64,000 bases of DNA, taken from NCBI RefSeq assembly GCF_001637225.1, contig NZ_LVJI01000048.1, positions 236,521 through 300,520 of the forward strand, in the 5' to 3' direction. Position 1 is the first letter of the stretch, and each line of letters opens with the position of its first letter. This DNA comes from Paenibacillus antarcticus (GTDB lineage Bacteria; Bacillota; Bacilli; Paenibacillales; Paenibacillaceae). A program made the position numbers and the translations under genes. Of the stretch, positions 1-8,557 are shown piece by piece. The notes beneath the pieces were generated by a model, which saw only the letters and a program-made list of their open reading frames with translations, searched no databases and was not told where the DNA came from.

Positions 1-1
1 G

Positions 2-637
2 TTCGAGCTATCCTCTCCTTACCTTCCCACGATGTCCATAGATGATGCTAGACGAATTCGGAATGACTATGTACCCTTATTAAAACTATGGTATATCCAC
101 TATTTCAAAGAAGTTGAAGGCGATATATTACCACTTATTGAAGAAGATGCTTTGGAAAAAAGAACGCTTTTAACCAAGATGGATTCTGAAAATTTAATTG
201 AATATGCCACCGCTGGTATCATTGTGGATGATATGACAGATATCGAAACGGTGATTCTATTCCCTACCGTTCATAATCGTCCAATTAATCTTTTTTGTTT
301 CTATACCAATATGCTTCTCATTCAATATCCGGTTGATGTACCAGAAGATCATGAGAATGATGAACCACCAATGTGTCTCACTCGCATGACACATGCTCTC
401 TCTGATCTAAGTCGACTTCGTTTACTTCGTTACATCGGAGATCAACCCAAGTCACTCTTCGATATGCAACGTGATTTAAACCAACCTGTAGAGACACTAA
501 GGCATCACCTTAGAATCCTTCGAGTAGCTGGATTTCTACGCATCCATCTCGGGAATCACGATACTGAGAAATACAGTATTAGACCCGATGGTGTTTCTGA
601 ACTTCAGATATTCTTAGAATCGTATATACATCTTTAG
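2..637 (+). CDS. ArsR-type winged-helix regulator (5' end off the window)
   Basis: The C-terminal part (about 75 residues before the end) reads as an ArsR-like winged helix: the stretch with ALSDLSRLRLLRYIGD begins the HTH fold and ETLRHHLRILRVAGFL is the recognition helix with a hydrophobic wing. The N-terminal part has no motif I recognise. The frame stays open from the first in-frame ATG at 32 back to the window edge, so the true start is probably upstream and this is the tail of a longer protein, presumably a ligand-sensing regulator. The stop lies 13 bases before the HAD phosphatase start, so the two are probably cotranscribed. The fold is well supported, the ligand is unknown. Confidence 0.7.
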   Translation, partial: FELSSPYLPTMSIDDARRIRNDYVPLLKLWYIHYFKEVEGDILPLIEEDALEKRTLLTKMDSENLIEYATAGIIVDDMTDIETVILFPTVHNRPINLFCFYTNMLLIQYPVDVPEDHENDEPPMCLTRMTHALSDLSRLRLLRYIGDQPKSLFDMQRDLNQPVETLRHHLRILRVAGFLRIHLGNHDTEKYSIRPDGVSELQIFLESYIHL

Positions 638-650
638 GAGTGATTCATAC

Positions 651-1412
651 GTGAATACACGTCAACAAATTCTATTTGATCTGGATGATACACTCATTCA
701 TTGCAACAAATATTTCGGACTGATTTTGGACGAATTTTATGCAATAATCCAACAATGGTTCGCTGAATATGAATTAACAACCACGGAGATTCGTCAAAAG
801 CAAATTGAGATCGATATTGCCTCTGTCCACAACGTTGGATTTAAGAGTGGTAACTTCCCTGCATCTCTCATTAATACCTATAGGTATTTCAGTCAAAAGT
901 GTCCTCGTCTGATTAATCCTCAAGAGGAAGATCAGTTGATGAAGTTAGGACTTAGTGTTTATGATCTCGAAGTGGAACCCTATCCACGTATGATTGAGAC
1001 TCTTGAGTCCTTAAAGAGTGATGGTCATAAGCTTTACCTCTATACGGGTGGCGAGACTGCCATTCAACAACGGAAGATTGATCAAATGAAGTTAAATATG
1101 TATTTCGATGAGCGAATTTATATTCGTGAGCATAAAAATACGCATGCTTTAGAACAAATTTTACAAAGTGGTCTATTTGATCGTTCGTCTACATGGATGA
1201 TTGGAAACTCCCTTCGAACGGACGTCATTCCCGCACTTACTGCTGGAATTGCCAGTATTCATATCCAGATTTCGAATGAATGGGAGTACAACATTGTTGA
1301 ACTTGAGAGATCTCCCGACCATATTCTGTACACTGTTTCATCCATTGAGGAAGTCCCAGAAATGATTGATCACAAAATAGAGCAAGAAAATAAACAACGG
1401 ACCCTCAATTAA
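651..1412 (+). CDS. HAD-family hydrolase
   Basis: This 253-residue protein carries the HAD signature: motif I FDLDDTLIH near the N-terminus with the nucleophile and acid/base aspartates, motif II LYTGG in the middle, and motif III/IV near WMIGNSLRTDVIPALTAG. The helical insert after motif I suggests a C1-type cap and a small phosphorylated substrate, which cannot be named. The start is GTG at 651, with GGAG at 637-640. It directly follows the ArsR-type gene, so it is the second gene of that operon. The last codons overlap an inverted repeat that acts as terminator. Confidence 0.8.
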   Translation: MNTRQQILFDLDDTLIHCNKYFGLILDEFYAIIQQWFAEYELTTTEIRQKQIEIDIASVHNVGFKSGNFPASLINTYRYFSQKCPRLINPQEEDQLMKLGLSVYDLEVEPYPRMIETLESLKSDGHKLYLYTGGETAIQQRKIDQMKLNMYFDERIYIREHKNTHALEQILQSGLFDRSSTWMIGNSLRTDVIPALTAGIASIHIQISNEWEYNIVELERSPDHILYTVSSIEEVPEMIDHKIEQENKQRTLN

Positions 1413-1427
1413 GGGATCCGTTGTTTT
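1393..1427. terminator. Bidirectional rho-independent terminator
   Basis: AACAACGGACCCT pairs with AGGGATCCGTTGTT (one bulged A) and is followed by TTTTT on the plus strand. On the minus strand the hairpin is followed by a T-rich stretch, so it can also end topB transcripts. It overlaps the last codons of the HAD gene. Confidence 0.7.
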
Positions 1428-1474
1428 TAATTCAAGCGTAATGGATGAGGATATAACCTATACTGTTCACTGTA

Positions 1475-3772
1475 TTATGGTTCAATCGTGAGTTCACCCG
1501 TGTCTAAACTTTTAATGACAAGACGAGCATCCGTTGGTGTTCCATCTTCCAGTGTAAGTTTCAGCTTACTCGTCTTGCCCTTTTCAATCAATGACTTCAC
1601 TTGTGTATCTGTTAGTACACGTCCGAAGTTCTCTTTCCAAATGACAAATTTACAGCCTTTTTTGTAGTGAGAACAACCAAATCCTTTACGTCCCATGAAG
1701 ATCATTCCCCCACAACCAGGTCGAGGACACTTCGCTATGATGGTCGGTGCCGAACCTTTTTCCTCAGACCCCTTATTTCGCGTAGGTTTCGTTGATTCCG
1801 CTGTCTTTACCGTGCTTGATGAAGAACTGGCTTGTCTACTTCTTGTGGCAGACGGCGTAGTTCCAGTAGATTGAGCGGATGTACGCTTCTTCGTAGCAGG
1901 TTTCCGTGCGGAATCCTCGCTCTCAAACATTGTCTTCGATGCTCTAGATTGTACACGAACCTTATCTACAATCATCGTCGCGAACTTCTTAACATTCCCC
2001 ATGAATTGTTCATCGGATGCCGTACCTCGTGAGATCTCATTCAATCTTCGTTCCCATTGCCCTGTCATCTCTGGTGAAGTAAGAAGTTCTATGCCAGCAC
2101 CTCGAATTAATTCAATAACGGTACGTCCTTTTTGCGTAATTTGAATTCTCTTACCCTGCATATCTACATAACCAACACTTTTTAATCGTTCAATGGTAGC
2201 TGCACGTGTTGCAGGTGTACCCAGTCCAGAATCTTTCATTGCATCACGCAACTCTTCATTCTCAATCTGTTTACCTGCACTTTCCATCGCTTTAAGCAGC
2301 GTCCCTTCGGTATAGTGCTTCGGAGGTTGAGTATCCTTTTCTTTGACACTCGCATCCGTACAAGTCACACCATCTTTAGGTTGAATCATGAAAGGTTCGT
2401 TGACTTCCGTCTCTTCTTCGTCATCATCGTCCTTATCTTTACCTTTTGTTTTCTTAACTGGATCCTTCTTCTGATCGGCAGTTACGACCTTCCAACCTAG
2501 ACTGAGCAATTCTTTCACAGTTGTTTTGAATGATTCACCTTCCACCTCGGTCATAACAGTATGTACTTTATATTCAGCCGGTGGATAGAATTGTGATAGA
2601 AATCTCCGCACGATCAAATCATAGAGTTTCTGTTCGTCCGGACTAAGATTTGCAGCCTTACGATGTGTAGGAAGAATAGCATGGTGATCCTCTACTTTCG
2701 TAGGATTACAAATGGATTTATTTCCTTTATGAACAATGCTCCGATCTGCTCCCGCTACTAAGTCCCCGTATGATGTACCTTGTAGAACAGATAACGTTTT
2801 GTGCATTTCGGGAATATTTTGCTCCGTCACATAGTTAGAATTCGTACGAGGATAAGATATCACCTTGTGTTTCTCATAAAGTGCCTGTGCCGTATCCAAT
2901 GTTTTCTTCGCAGAAAAGGAGTACTTCGCATTCGCTTCACGTTGCAACAGCGTCAAATCATACAATTTATTCGGATACTCTTTGGTGTCCTTAACATCAT
3001 ATGATGCAATTCGCCCATTCTTGCCCTTCACTTTAGTGGCTAGAGCTTCAACCTTGGCTTGATCCGTCATCCGATCACCCTGCCACATGCCCTTGTATGT
3101 GTAGTCGTTCTGAGTGAAATATCCTTCGAGTTCAAAGAACTTTAAGGAATCAAAGGCTTCGATCTGCTTCTGTCGATCATAGATTAGTGCAAGTACAGGA
3201 GTCTGTACTCTACCTACAGATAGCAGCACATTATGTTTGGTAGTAAAAGCACGCGAACCATTCATACCAATTAACCAATCGGCTTCACTACGTGCCCTAG
3301 CAGCTTTCGTTAAGTTCTCATACTCAGAACCTTCTTTTAACTCAGCAAAACCTTTTCGTATCGTTTCAGGGGTCAAATCCGAAATCCACAGTCTTTTGAC
3401 AGGCTGACTCAATTGTAGATGCCGCTGAATAAGTGAGAATATATGTTGTCCTTCACGTCCAGCATCGCATGAATTAACGAGTAAATTACTTCGTTTAGCC
3501 AATTCATCAATGACCTTAAGCTGATCTAACGTCCTCTTGTTAGGAACCAGCATAAATGGATCAGGAATAATAGGAAGATCGTTTATGTTCCATTTCTTAT
3601 ATCTGTCATGATAAGCGTCCGGCTCTGCTAGTCCAATTAAATGACCGATTGCCCACGTAATAATATATTGCTCACCTTCTAAATAGGATCGGTGGTTTTT
3701 TGCTTTAGGTTCAATTGCAGCAGCTATATTTCGACCCATATCAGGTTTCTCCGCAATAATGAGTGTCTTCAA
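1475..3772 (-). CDS. topB: DNA topoisomerase III (type IA)
   Basis: A type IA topoisomerase of 765 residues. The TOPRIM domain is at the N-terminus (MKTLIIAEKPDMGR, with the acidic motif SCDAGREGQHIF near residue 105). The active-site tyrosine lies in VISYPRTNS at about residue 310. The C-terminus has a low-complexity linker rich in Ser/Thr, then a cysteine cluster (KCPRPGCGG...CSHYKKGC) typical of topoisomerase C-terminal zinc-ribbon repeats. An acidic insert (KDKDDDDEEE) near residue 455 is clade-specific. The enzyme cleaves one strand and passes another to decatenate and resolve replication and recombination intermediates. It is monocistronic and faces abrB across a 428-base gap. Confidence 0.95.
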   Translation of the reverse strand: MKTLIIAEKPDMGRNIAAAIEPKAKNHRSYLEGEQYIITWAIGHLIGLAEPDAYHDRYKKWNINDLPIIPDPFMLVPNKRTLDQLKVIDELAKRSNLLVNSCDAGREGQHIFSLIQRHLQLSQPVKRLWISDLTPETIRKGFAELKEGSEYENLTKAARARSEADWLIGMNGSRAFTTKHNVLLSVGRVQTPVLALIYDRQKQIEAFDSLKFFELEGYFTQNDYTYKGMWQGDRMTDQAKVEALATKVKGKNGRIASYDVKDTKEYPNKLYDLTLLQREANAKYSFSAKKTLDTAQALYEKHKVISYPRTNSNYVTEQNIPEMHKTLSVLQGTSYGDLVAGADRSIVHKGNKSICNPTKVEDHHAILPTHRKAANLSPDEQKLYDLIVRRFLSQFYPPAEYKVHTVMTEVEGESFKTTVKELLSLGWKVVTADQKKDPVKKTKGKDKDDDDEEETEVNEPFMIQPKDGVTCTDASVKEKDTQPPKHYTEGTLLKAMESAGKQIENEELRDAMKDSGLGTPATRAATIERLKSVGYVDMQGKRIQITQKGRTVIELIRGAGIELLTSPEMTGQWERRLNEISRGTASDEQFMGNVKKFATMIVDKVRVQSRASKTMFESEDSARKPATKKRTSAQSTGTTPSATRSRQASSSSSTVKTAESTKPTRNKGSEEKGSAPTIIAKCPRPGCGGMIFMGRKGFGCSHYKKGCKFVIWKENFGRVLTDTQVKSLIEKGKTSKLKLTLEDGTPTDARLVIKSLDTGELTIEP

Positions 3773-4086
3773 TGGATTGTCACTCCTTAATGAATTATGA
3801 TCACCATCTCAATGCAACGCACTCTATCGTATCATATAAAAGTTTTGTTAACTAATAAAAGTTGTTTCCGATTGCTTATTCTCCCTTTTTTAGTATCCAG
3901 TGATATCTTTACATTAAGAATAACAAAAACAGTAAATATCGATTTCCTTTTTACAAAACCCTTGGATCGAGGTGTTTATCGAATTTTGTCGAATCATATA
4001 ACCTTATATTGAGTCTATACCGATTCAGAAAATTCATAATAATAACACTAAATACGTGATAAATTACTATTATTAGCACATAAAGG

Positions 4087-4116
4087 TTGACAACAAACTA
4101 GAAATAGGAATAAAAT
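4087..4116 (+). promoter_or_regulatory. SigA-type promoter of the AbrB-like gene
   Basis: A perfect -35 TTGACA (4087-4092), an 18-base spacer and -10 TAAAAT (5 of 6) lie about 85 bases before the gene. The rest of the 3773-4200 gap is very AT-rich and must also hold the divergent topB promoter; I see no further gene there. Confidence 0.6.
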
Positions 4117-4200
4117 TCAATAAGTGGTTTACCGCAAAATTTGTCGTTTTATATATACTTATGTCATCATAATTCGATAAATCATTAGGAGGAAATAATA

Positions 4201-4467
4201 ATGTTAAAAGCAACTGGTATTGTAAGAAAAGTGGATGAATTGGGTCGTATTGTATTGCCGATTGAATTACGTAGAACTTTAGGGATTGAAATCAAAGATG
4301 GTTTGGAAATATTTGTAGATGGAGACCGTATCGTACTTAAAAAATATGAGCCTTCATGTATCTTCACTGGAAACGCTGAGGATCTAATTTATTTCAAAGG
4401 TAAAATGATTAGCAAAGCGGCTATGGAAGAAATGATTTCAATATATAACACTTCTTTCTCTAAATAA
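4201..4467 (+). CDS. abrB: AbrB-family transition-state regulator
   Basis: An 88-residue protein that starts with the swapped-hairpin AbrB DNA-binding domain: MLKATGIVRKVDELGRIVLPIELRRTLGI is almost the textbook sequence, with the conserved arginines of the DNA-contact loop. The C-terminal half (CIFTGNAEDLIYFKGKMISKAAMEEMI) is the short multimerisation domain seen in AbrB and Abh. Such proteins are tetramers that repress post-exponential genes before sporulation. AGGAGG at 4187-4192 fixes the start. It is monocistronic, with its own promoter and a very long terminator hairpin. AbrB and its paralogue Abh cannot be told apart from sequence alone, so the symbol is approximate. Confidence 0.88.
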   Translation: MLKATGIVRKVDELGRIVLPIELRRTLGIEIKDGLEIFVDGDRIVLKKYEPSCIFTGNAEDLIYFKGKMISKAAMEEMISIYNTSFSK

Positions 4468-4494
4468 TACCAATCAGCTTATCATGATATATAA

Positions 4495-4552
4495 AAAGGG
4501 AGCCGCCCATAGGTCTGATGTATCTAGACCTATGGGCGACTCCCTTTTTTTT
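4495..4552 (+). terminator. Strong rho-independent terminator after abrB
   Basis: A 22-base stem (GGGAGCCGCCCATAGGTCT paired with its complement, one mismatch) with a 9-base loop, followed by TTTTTTTT. The A-run before it would make it work on the minus strand too. Confidence 0.85.
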
Positions 4553-4567
4553 GGGCTAGCTATACTT

Positions 4568-4615
4568 AAAACGAAAACAGTAGACTAAGGATCATCCCAT
4601 TAGCCTACTGTTTGT
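4568..4615 (-). terminator. Terminator after gltD
   Basis: AACAGTAG pairs with CTACTGTT, with an inner CTAA/TTAG pairing; on the minus strand the stem is followed by a T-rich stretch. It lies directly after the gltD stop. Confidence 0.55.
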
Positions 4616-4628
4616 TATTATTAAATAT

Positions 4629-6116
4629 TTAGACGAGTACTGTAGAACCCATTAGGTATTTATCCACTTCACGAGCGGCTTCGCGTCCCTCATTAATAGC
4701 CCATACTACCAAGCTTTGTCCACGGCGCATATCTCCTGCTGCAAATACTTTGTCCACATTGGTCGTATATCTACCTTTATGTGCTTTCACATTCGAACGA
4801 CGATCCGTTTCAAGACCTAACTTCTGTATCAAAGTCTGTTCAGGACCATCAAATCCAATGGCGATTAACGCCATTTGTGCTTTAAATATACGTTCTGTTC
4901 CAGGAACAGGCTGATACACTTTACGACCCGTATCATCAATCAAGCGCTGAATTTGCACCGTATGCAATTCTTGTAATTGACCCGAATCATCGCCTACAAA
5001 TTTCGTTGTCATAATAGAGAACTCACGCGGATCCTGCCCGTAAATAGCTTTCGCTTCCTCTTGAGCATAATCTAATGTATATACATTTGGAAATTGAGGC
5101 CACGGATTGCCTAATGAATCACGCTCAAGTGGTGCCTTGTCATGGGTACCGAACTGCGTAATACTATTACAGCCATGACGGAGTGACGTTGCCACACAGT
5201 CAGAACCTGTATCCCCACCACCGATAACAATGACATCTTTATCTTTAGCAGAAATATAATTTCCATCTTCTAATCCTGAATCTAAAAAACTCTTAATTGT
5301 TCCATTCAAATACGTCATCGCATAATGGACACCCACAAGATCTGAACCTTCAATGTTGAACTCACGAGGTTTCGTTGCACCTCCGCAGAGAACGACAGCA
5401 TCATATTCATCCACTAATTGCTGCGCAGGTATGTTACCACCGATCTCCGCGTTAGTCACAAATTCAATTCCTTCGGCTTCAAGTATATCTACGCGACGTT
5501 GTACAACGCCTTTATCAAGCTTCATAGCCGGAATCCCGTAGGTCAACAACCCACCGATACGATCAGCACGCTCATAGACCGTTACGTTATGCCCTGCCTT
5601 ATTGAGTTGAGCCGCTGCTGCAAGCCCTGCTGGACCAGAACCTACCACTGCTACACGTTTACCTGTGCGTCTCTCAGGAGGCTTAGGAACAACCCAGCCC
5701 TCTTCAAAACCTTTATCAATAATCGCTTGCTCAATTGTTTTAATCGTTACCGGTTGACCAATTAAGCCCACGGTACAAGAACCTTCACAAGGTGCTGGAC
5801 AGACACGACCTGTGAATTCAGGAAAATTGTTCGTTTTATGTAAACGATCCAGTGCCTCTCTCCATAATCCACGATAAATTAAATTATTCCATTCTGGAAT
5901 TAGATTATTTACAGGACAACCTGATGTTCCTCCAGCCATATCAATCCCCGTATGACAATATGGCGTTCCGCAATCCATACAGCGAGCACCTTGCGTCCGA
6001 AGCTCTTCTTCAGACATATGTTTATGAAATTCTTCCCAATCTTTGATCCGCTCCGATGGATCACGATCTATAGGAAGCTGACGACTAAATTCCATAAAGC
6101 CTGTTGGCGTAGACAT
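4629..6116 (-). CDS. gltD: Glutamate synthase (NADPH) small subunit
   Basis: 495 residues. The N-terminal ferredoxin-like part holds the cysteine clusters for two 4Fe-4S centres (CMDCGTPYCHTG, GCPVNN, VCPAPCEGSC). It is followed by the FAD-binding Rossmann motif VAVVGSGPAGLAAA near residue 155 and the NADPH-binding motif VIVIGGGDTGSD near residue 297. The subunit takes electrons from NADPH and passes them to the large subunit GltA, which makes glutamate from glutamine and 2-oxoglutarate. The large subunit is not in the window, so gltD is separated from gltA here or the next copy is beyond reach. The length is normal for the family. Confidence 0.93.
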   Translation of the reverse strand: MSTPTGFMEFSRQLPIDRDPSERIKDWEEFHKHMSEEELRTQGARCMDCGTPYCHTGIDMAGGTSGCPVNNLIPEWNNLIYRGLWREALDRLHKTNNFPEFTGRVCPAPCEGSCTVGLIGQPVTIKTIEQAIIDKGFEEGWVVPKPPERRTGKRVAVVGSGPAGLAAAAQLNKAGHNVTVYERADRIGGLLTYGIPAMKLDKGVVQRRVDILEAEGIEFVTNAEIGGNIPAQQLVDEYDAVVLCGGATKPREFNIEGSDLVGVHYAMTYLNGTIKSFLDSGLEDGNYISAKDKDVIVIGGGDTGSDCVATSLRHGCNSITQFGTHDKAPLERDSLGNPWPQFPNVYTLDYAQEEAKAIYGQDPREFSIMTTKFVGDDSGQLQELHTVQIQRLIDDTGRKVYQPVPGTERIFKAQMALIAIGFDGPEQTLIQKLGLETDRRSNVKAHKGRYTTNVDKVFAAGDMRRGQSLVVWAINEGREAAREVDKYLMGSTVLV

Positions 6117-6297
6117 AACCCTATTCCTCCATCCCGTTCTCTCTTCAACATAATTATTTATATAAGTACATAAATATGCGAATGAATAAATACGCTACAA
6201 TTTATATTATTCTAGCATCCCCATGAATTTATATTAATGGATTATCCGCATTATTATTTGTACTATTTATCATTAAAGTAACAGGACATGGAAGGGT

Positions 6298-6789
6298 TTA
6301 ACAGTTATTGCGGTTATAGATATAGAAACGATAATCATACGGATTTTTCTCGTCTCTCACCCCTGGAATTTCCTCTGATAATGTCCAACAAGTCCAGTCT
6401 ATATCTGGAAACACAGTGTCGCCTTCAAAGTCTTCATCAATTCTTGTCACAAGCAGACGGTCCGCATATGGCAACCATTTCTCATAAATCTGTGCCCCGC
6501 CAATGATCATAAGCTCTTGATTATTTGCATAATCTAACGCCTCTTCTAGACTATGAATAATCTGAGCATCATGTGACTTATATTCTGAATCACGTGTCAT
6601 CACAATATTCGTGCGATCCTTTAATGGTTTACCACCAAAAGACTCCCACGTTTTCCTTCCCATTACAACAGGCTTACCTATCGTTTGTTCTTTGAAGAAA
6701 GCCATATCACGTGGTAAACGCCACGGCATTCCATTGTCTTTTCCCATGACACCATTGCGGCCCATGGCCCAAATCATCGTAATACCCAT
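6298..6789 (-). CDS. dfrA: Dihydrofolate reductase
   Basis: 163 residues. The N-terminus MIWAMGRNGVMGKDNGMPWRLPRDMAFFK is the standard DHFR active-site region (substrate carboxylate in the LPRDM helix), VVMGRKTWESF binds NADPH, and the GGAQIY motif closes the fold. It regenerates tetrahydrofolate from dihydrofolate, which is what thymidylate synthase directly upstream produces. The frame is open further upstream, but ATG at 6789 with GAGGAG just before it matches the family N-terminus; the upstream extension only reads thyA in another frame. It is 25 bases downstream of thyA and certainly in the same operon. Confidence 0.93.
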   Translation of the reverse strand: MGITMIWAMGRNGVMGKDNGMPWRLPRDMAFFKEQTIGKPVVMGRKTWESFGGKPLKDRTNIVMTRDSEYKSHDAQIIHSLEEALDYANNQELMIIGGAQIYEKWLPYADRLLVTRIDEDFEGDTVFPDIDWTCWTLSEEIPGVRDEKNPYDYRFYIYNRNNC

Positions 6790-6814
6790 TCGTATCTCCT
6801 CTCTCTCTTTCTTT

Positions 6815-7609
6815 CTATATGGCCACTGGAGCTTTAATCCCAGGATGATATTTATAATCAACAAATTCGAAATCTTCAAAACGATAATCAAAGATAGAAT
6901 CAGGTTTACGATGAATAACCAGTTCTGGAAGATCATAAGGTTCACGCTGTAGTTGAGTATGCACTTGCTCCATGTGATTTGAATAAATATGCACATCGCC
7001 ACCGGACCAAATAAACTCATCCACCTCTAGACCGCACTGCTGAGCCACCATATGAGTTAGTAACGCGTAACTCGCAATGTTAAACGGCAGGCCTAAAAAT
7101 GTATCTACAGAACGCATAGTAAGCATACAAGACAGCTTGCCACCTGCAACATAGAACTGAAATACAAAATGGCATGGCGGAAGTTTCATTTGGTCAATTT
7201 CAGCTACATTCCATGCACTTACAATATGTCGACGCGAATCAGGATTATTCTTAATCGCTTCAATCACATTCGCGATTTGATCGATCCGTTCTCCACTTGG
7301 GGATTCCCAAGATCTCCACTGTGAGCCATACACAGGGCCCAATTCCCCGTTCTCATCAGCCCATTCATCCCATATCGAGACGCCATTTTCTTTCAAATAC
7401 TTTATATTTGTGTCACCACTTATGAACCATAACAGTTCATGAATGACAGATTTAAGATGAACTCTCTTTGTCGTTAATAGTGGGAACCCTTTGGATAAAT
7501 CAAAACGAAGCTGACGTCCAAATACGGATACCGTCCCTGTGCCTGTCCGATCTTCTTTAGGTGTACCGTTGTCTAATATGTCTTGTAGCAATTCTAAATA
7601 ATTCTTCAC
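6815..7609 (-). CDS. thyA: Thymidylate synthase
   Basis: 264 residues, the length of the ThyA class. The catalytic cysteine is in KLPPCHFVFQFYV, preceded by the RRHIVSAWN phosphate-binding arginines. RSVDTFLGLPFNIASYALL and the C-terminal HPGIKAPVAI are family hallmarks. It methylates dUMP to dTMP using methylene-tetrahydrofolate and releases dihydrofolate. The start is GTG at 7609, with AGTGAGGTG upstream. It is the first gene of a thyA-dfrA operon. Confidence 0.95.
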   Translation of the reverse strand: MKNYLELLQDILDNGTPKEDRTGTGTVSVFGRQLRFDLSKGFPLLTTKRVHLKSVIHELLWFISGDTNIKYLKENGVSIWDEWADENGELGPVYGSQWRSWESPSGERIDQIANVIEAIKNNPDSRRHIVSAWNVAEIDQMKLPPCHFVFQFYVAGGKLSCMLTMRSVDTFLGLPFNIASYALLTHMVAQQCGLEVDEFIWSGGDVHIYSNHMEQVHTQLQREPYDLPELVIHRKPDSIFDYRFEDFEFVDYKYHPGIKAPVAI

Positions 7610-7763
7610 TGATTAAAGCACCTCACTATATTTTATATCGCTTATACGTGACAAGCCTATTCGAATCTTTGTGTTCTAAGTGTAACATGTATTTATCATT
7701 AAAATAAATATATACACTTCAATAAATTTTAATCTATAGAGTCATGTAGGAGGTCTCTACGAT

Positions 7764-7929
7764 AACGGATTGTCCTTCCGATCGCTGTTGCCCTTTGATT
7801 TCTTGATTGTATACCGCCTATAGCGGTTGGAATCATAGTTCATGTATATGCTTCCGAAGTAGCTTTCCTAAGAAAAGCTTGTAGGTAAACGCTATCGCTT
7901 CATCAGGACAATTCCGTCACCTTCGCTAC
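7764..7929 (-). repeat. Intergenic repeat, copy A
   Basis: Read on the minus strand it begins GTAGCG..GACGGA and carries the blocks GCGATAGCG, AACCGCTATA, AATCAAGAAAT, ACAGCGATCGGA and TCCGTT in that order. The same blocks occur in the same order on the plus strand at 8339-8478. The two copies are diverged and inverted relative to each other. The order of shared blocks is clear by eye; percent identity was not computed. Confidence 0.6.
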
Positions 7930-8338
7930 TTCGATGAATATCCATCCTTTTTTCTGCAACAGTTAATTTCGATTTAGACTCTCCATCAGAACAGCAATAG
8001 GAAATTGAGATATTCGTTATTACACTGGAAAATGCAGCAGGTAAAAATTGGCTAAAATGATACCATTATTATTGAGCTTTTTCGGGTTGTAAAATCACCA
8101 TGTTTCAAAATAGAACGTATTGAATCACCCGGATAATTCACAGTTGTATTAATCATGCACACGAGTTTACTCTGAAGAATCCCTTCTTCCAAATCCATTG
8201 TCAGAAAGTTGTTGTTTGCTACTATTAGAAAATATAAACACATCGCTTTTTTAAATACTGCTAAGGAGTACTTCCATTACGCCAAAAGAGTACTTCCTTT
8301 GTTTTTGGGATGATCTAATATAACTTGTTATGTTCAAA
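7930..8338. other. Gene-poor segment between inverted repeat copies
   Basis: About 400 bases with no convincing gene. The only open frame of note runs on the minus strand from 8243 to 8052 (63 codons). It has no ribosome binding site and no recognisable family, and could be a remnant. A short direct repeat GAGTACTTCC occurs twice near 8265 and 8288. Confidence 0.4.
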
Positions 8339-8478
8339 GTAGCGCAGAGGACGGAACATTTCGGAAAAGCGATAGCGCTCGCCTTGGTCTTCGAATTTCA
8401 ACCGCTACAGCGATTTCAATCCAGAAATTTGGAGACCACAGCGATTGGAGAAAAGGTCCGTTCTCGGAGCGTCCACCC
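8339..8478 (+). repeat. Intergenic repeat, copy B
   Basis: Carries GTAGCG..GACGGA, GCGATAGCG, AACCGCTACA, AATCCAGAAAT, ACAGCGATTGGA and GTCCGTTCTC in order, matching copy A read on the opposite strand. The sequence is more GC-rich than its surroundings and contains no plausible gene. Confidence 0.6.
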
Positions 8479-8488
8479 AAAAAGCATC

Positions 8489-8537
8489 AAAAAAAGTGCC
8501 CCTAACCATTTTATCAATGGCTAGGAGCACTCTTTTT
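8489..8537 (-). terminator. Terminator of the pdh operon
   Basis: AGTGCCCCTAACCATT pairs with AATGGCTAGGAGCACT (two mismatches); on the minus strand it is followed by TTTTTTT. It sits just after the lpdA stop. Confidence 0.75.
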
Positions 8538-8557
8538 TATATATAAGTTACGATTTC

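Noticed and set aside
3797..4012. 71-codon plus-strand open frame in the topB-abrB gap
   Set aside because: Low-complexity AT-rich translation, no ribosome binding site, and it lies in a promoter region.
6790..7020. N-terminal extension of dihydrofolate reductase
   Set aside because: The hydrophobic extension is the thyA sequence read in another frame; the family start at 6789 has a ribosome binding site.
8330..8524. 64-codon plus-strand open frame
   Set aside because: It lies inside repeat copy B, has no ribosome binding site and no protein-like family.
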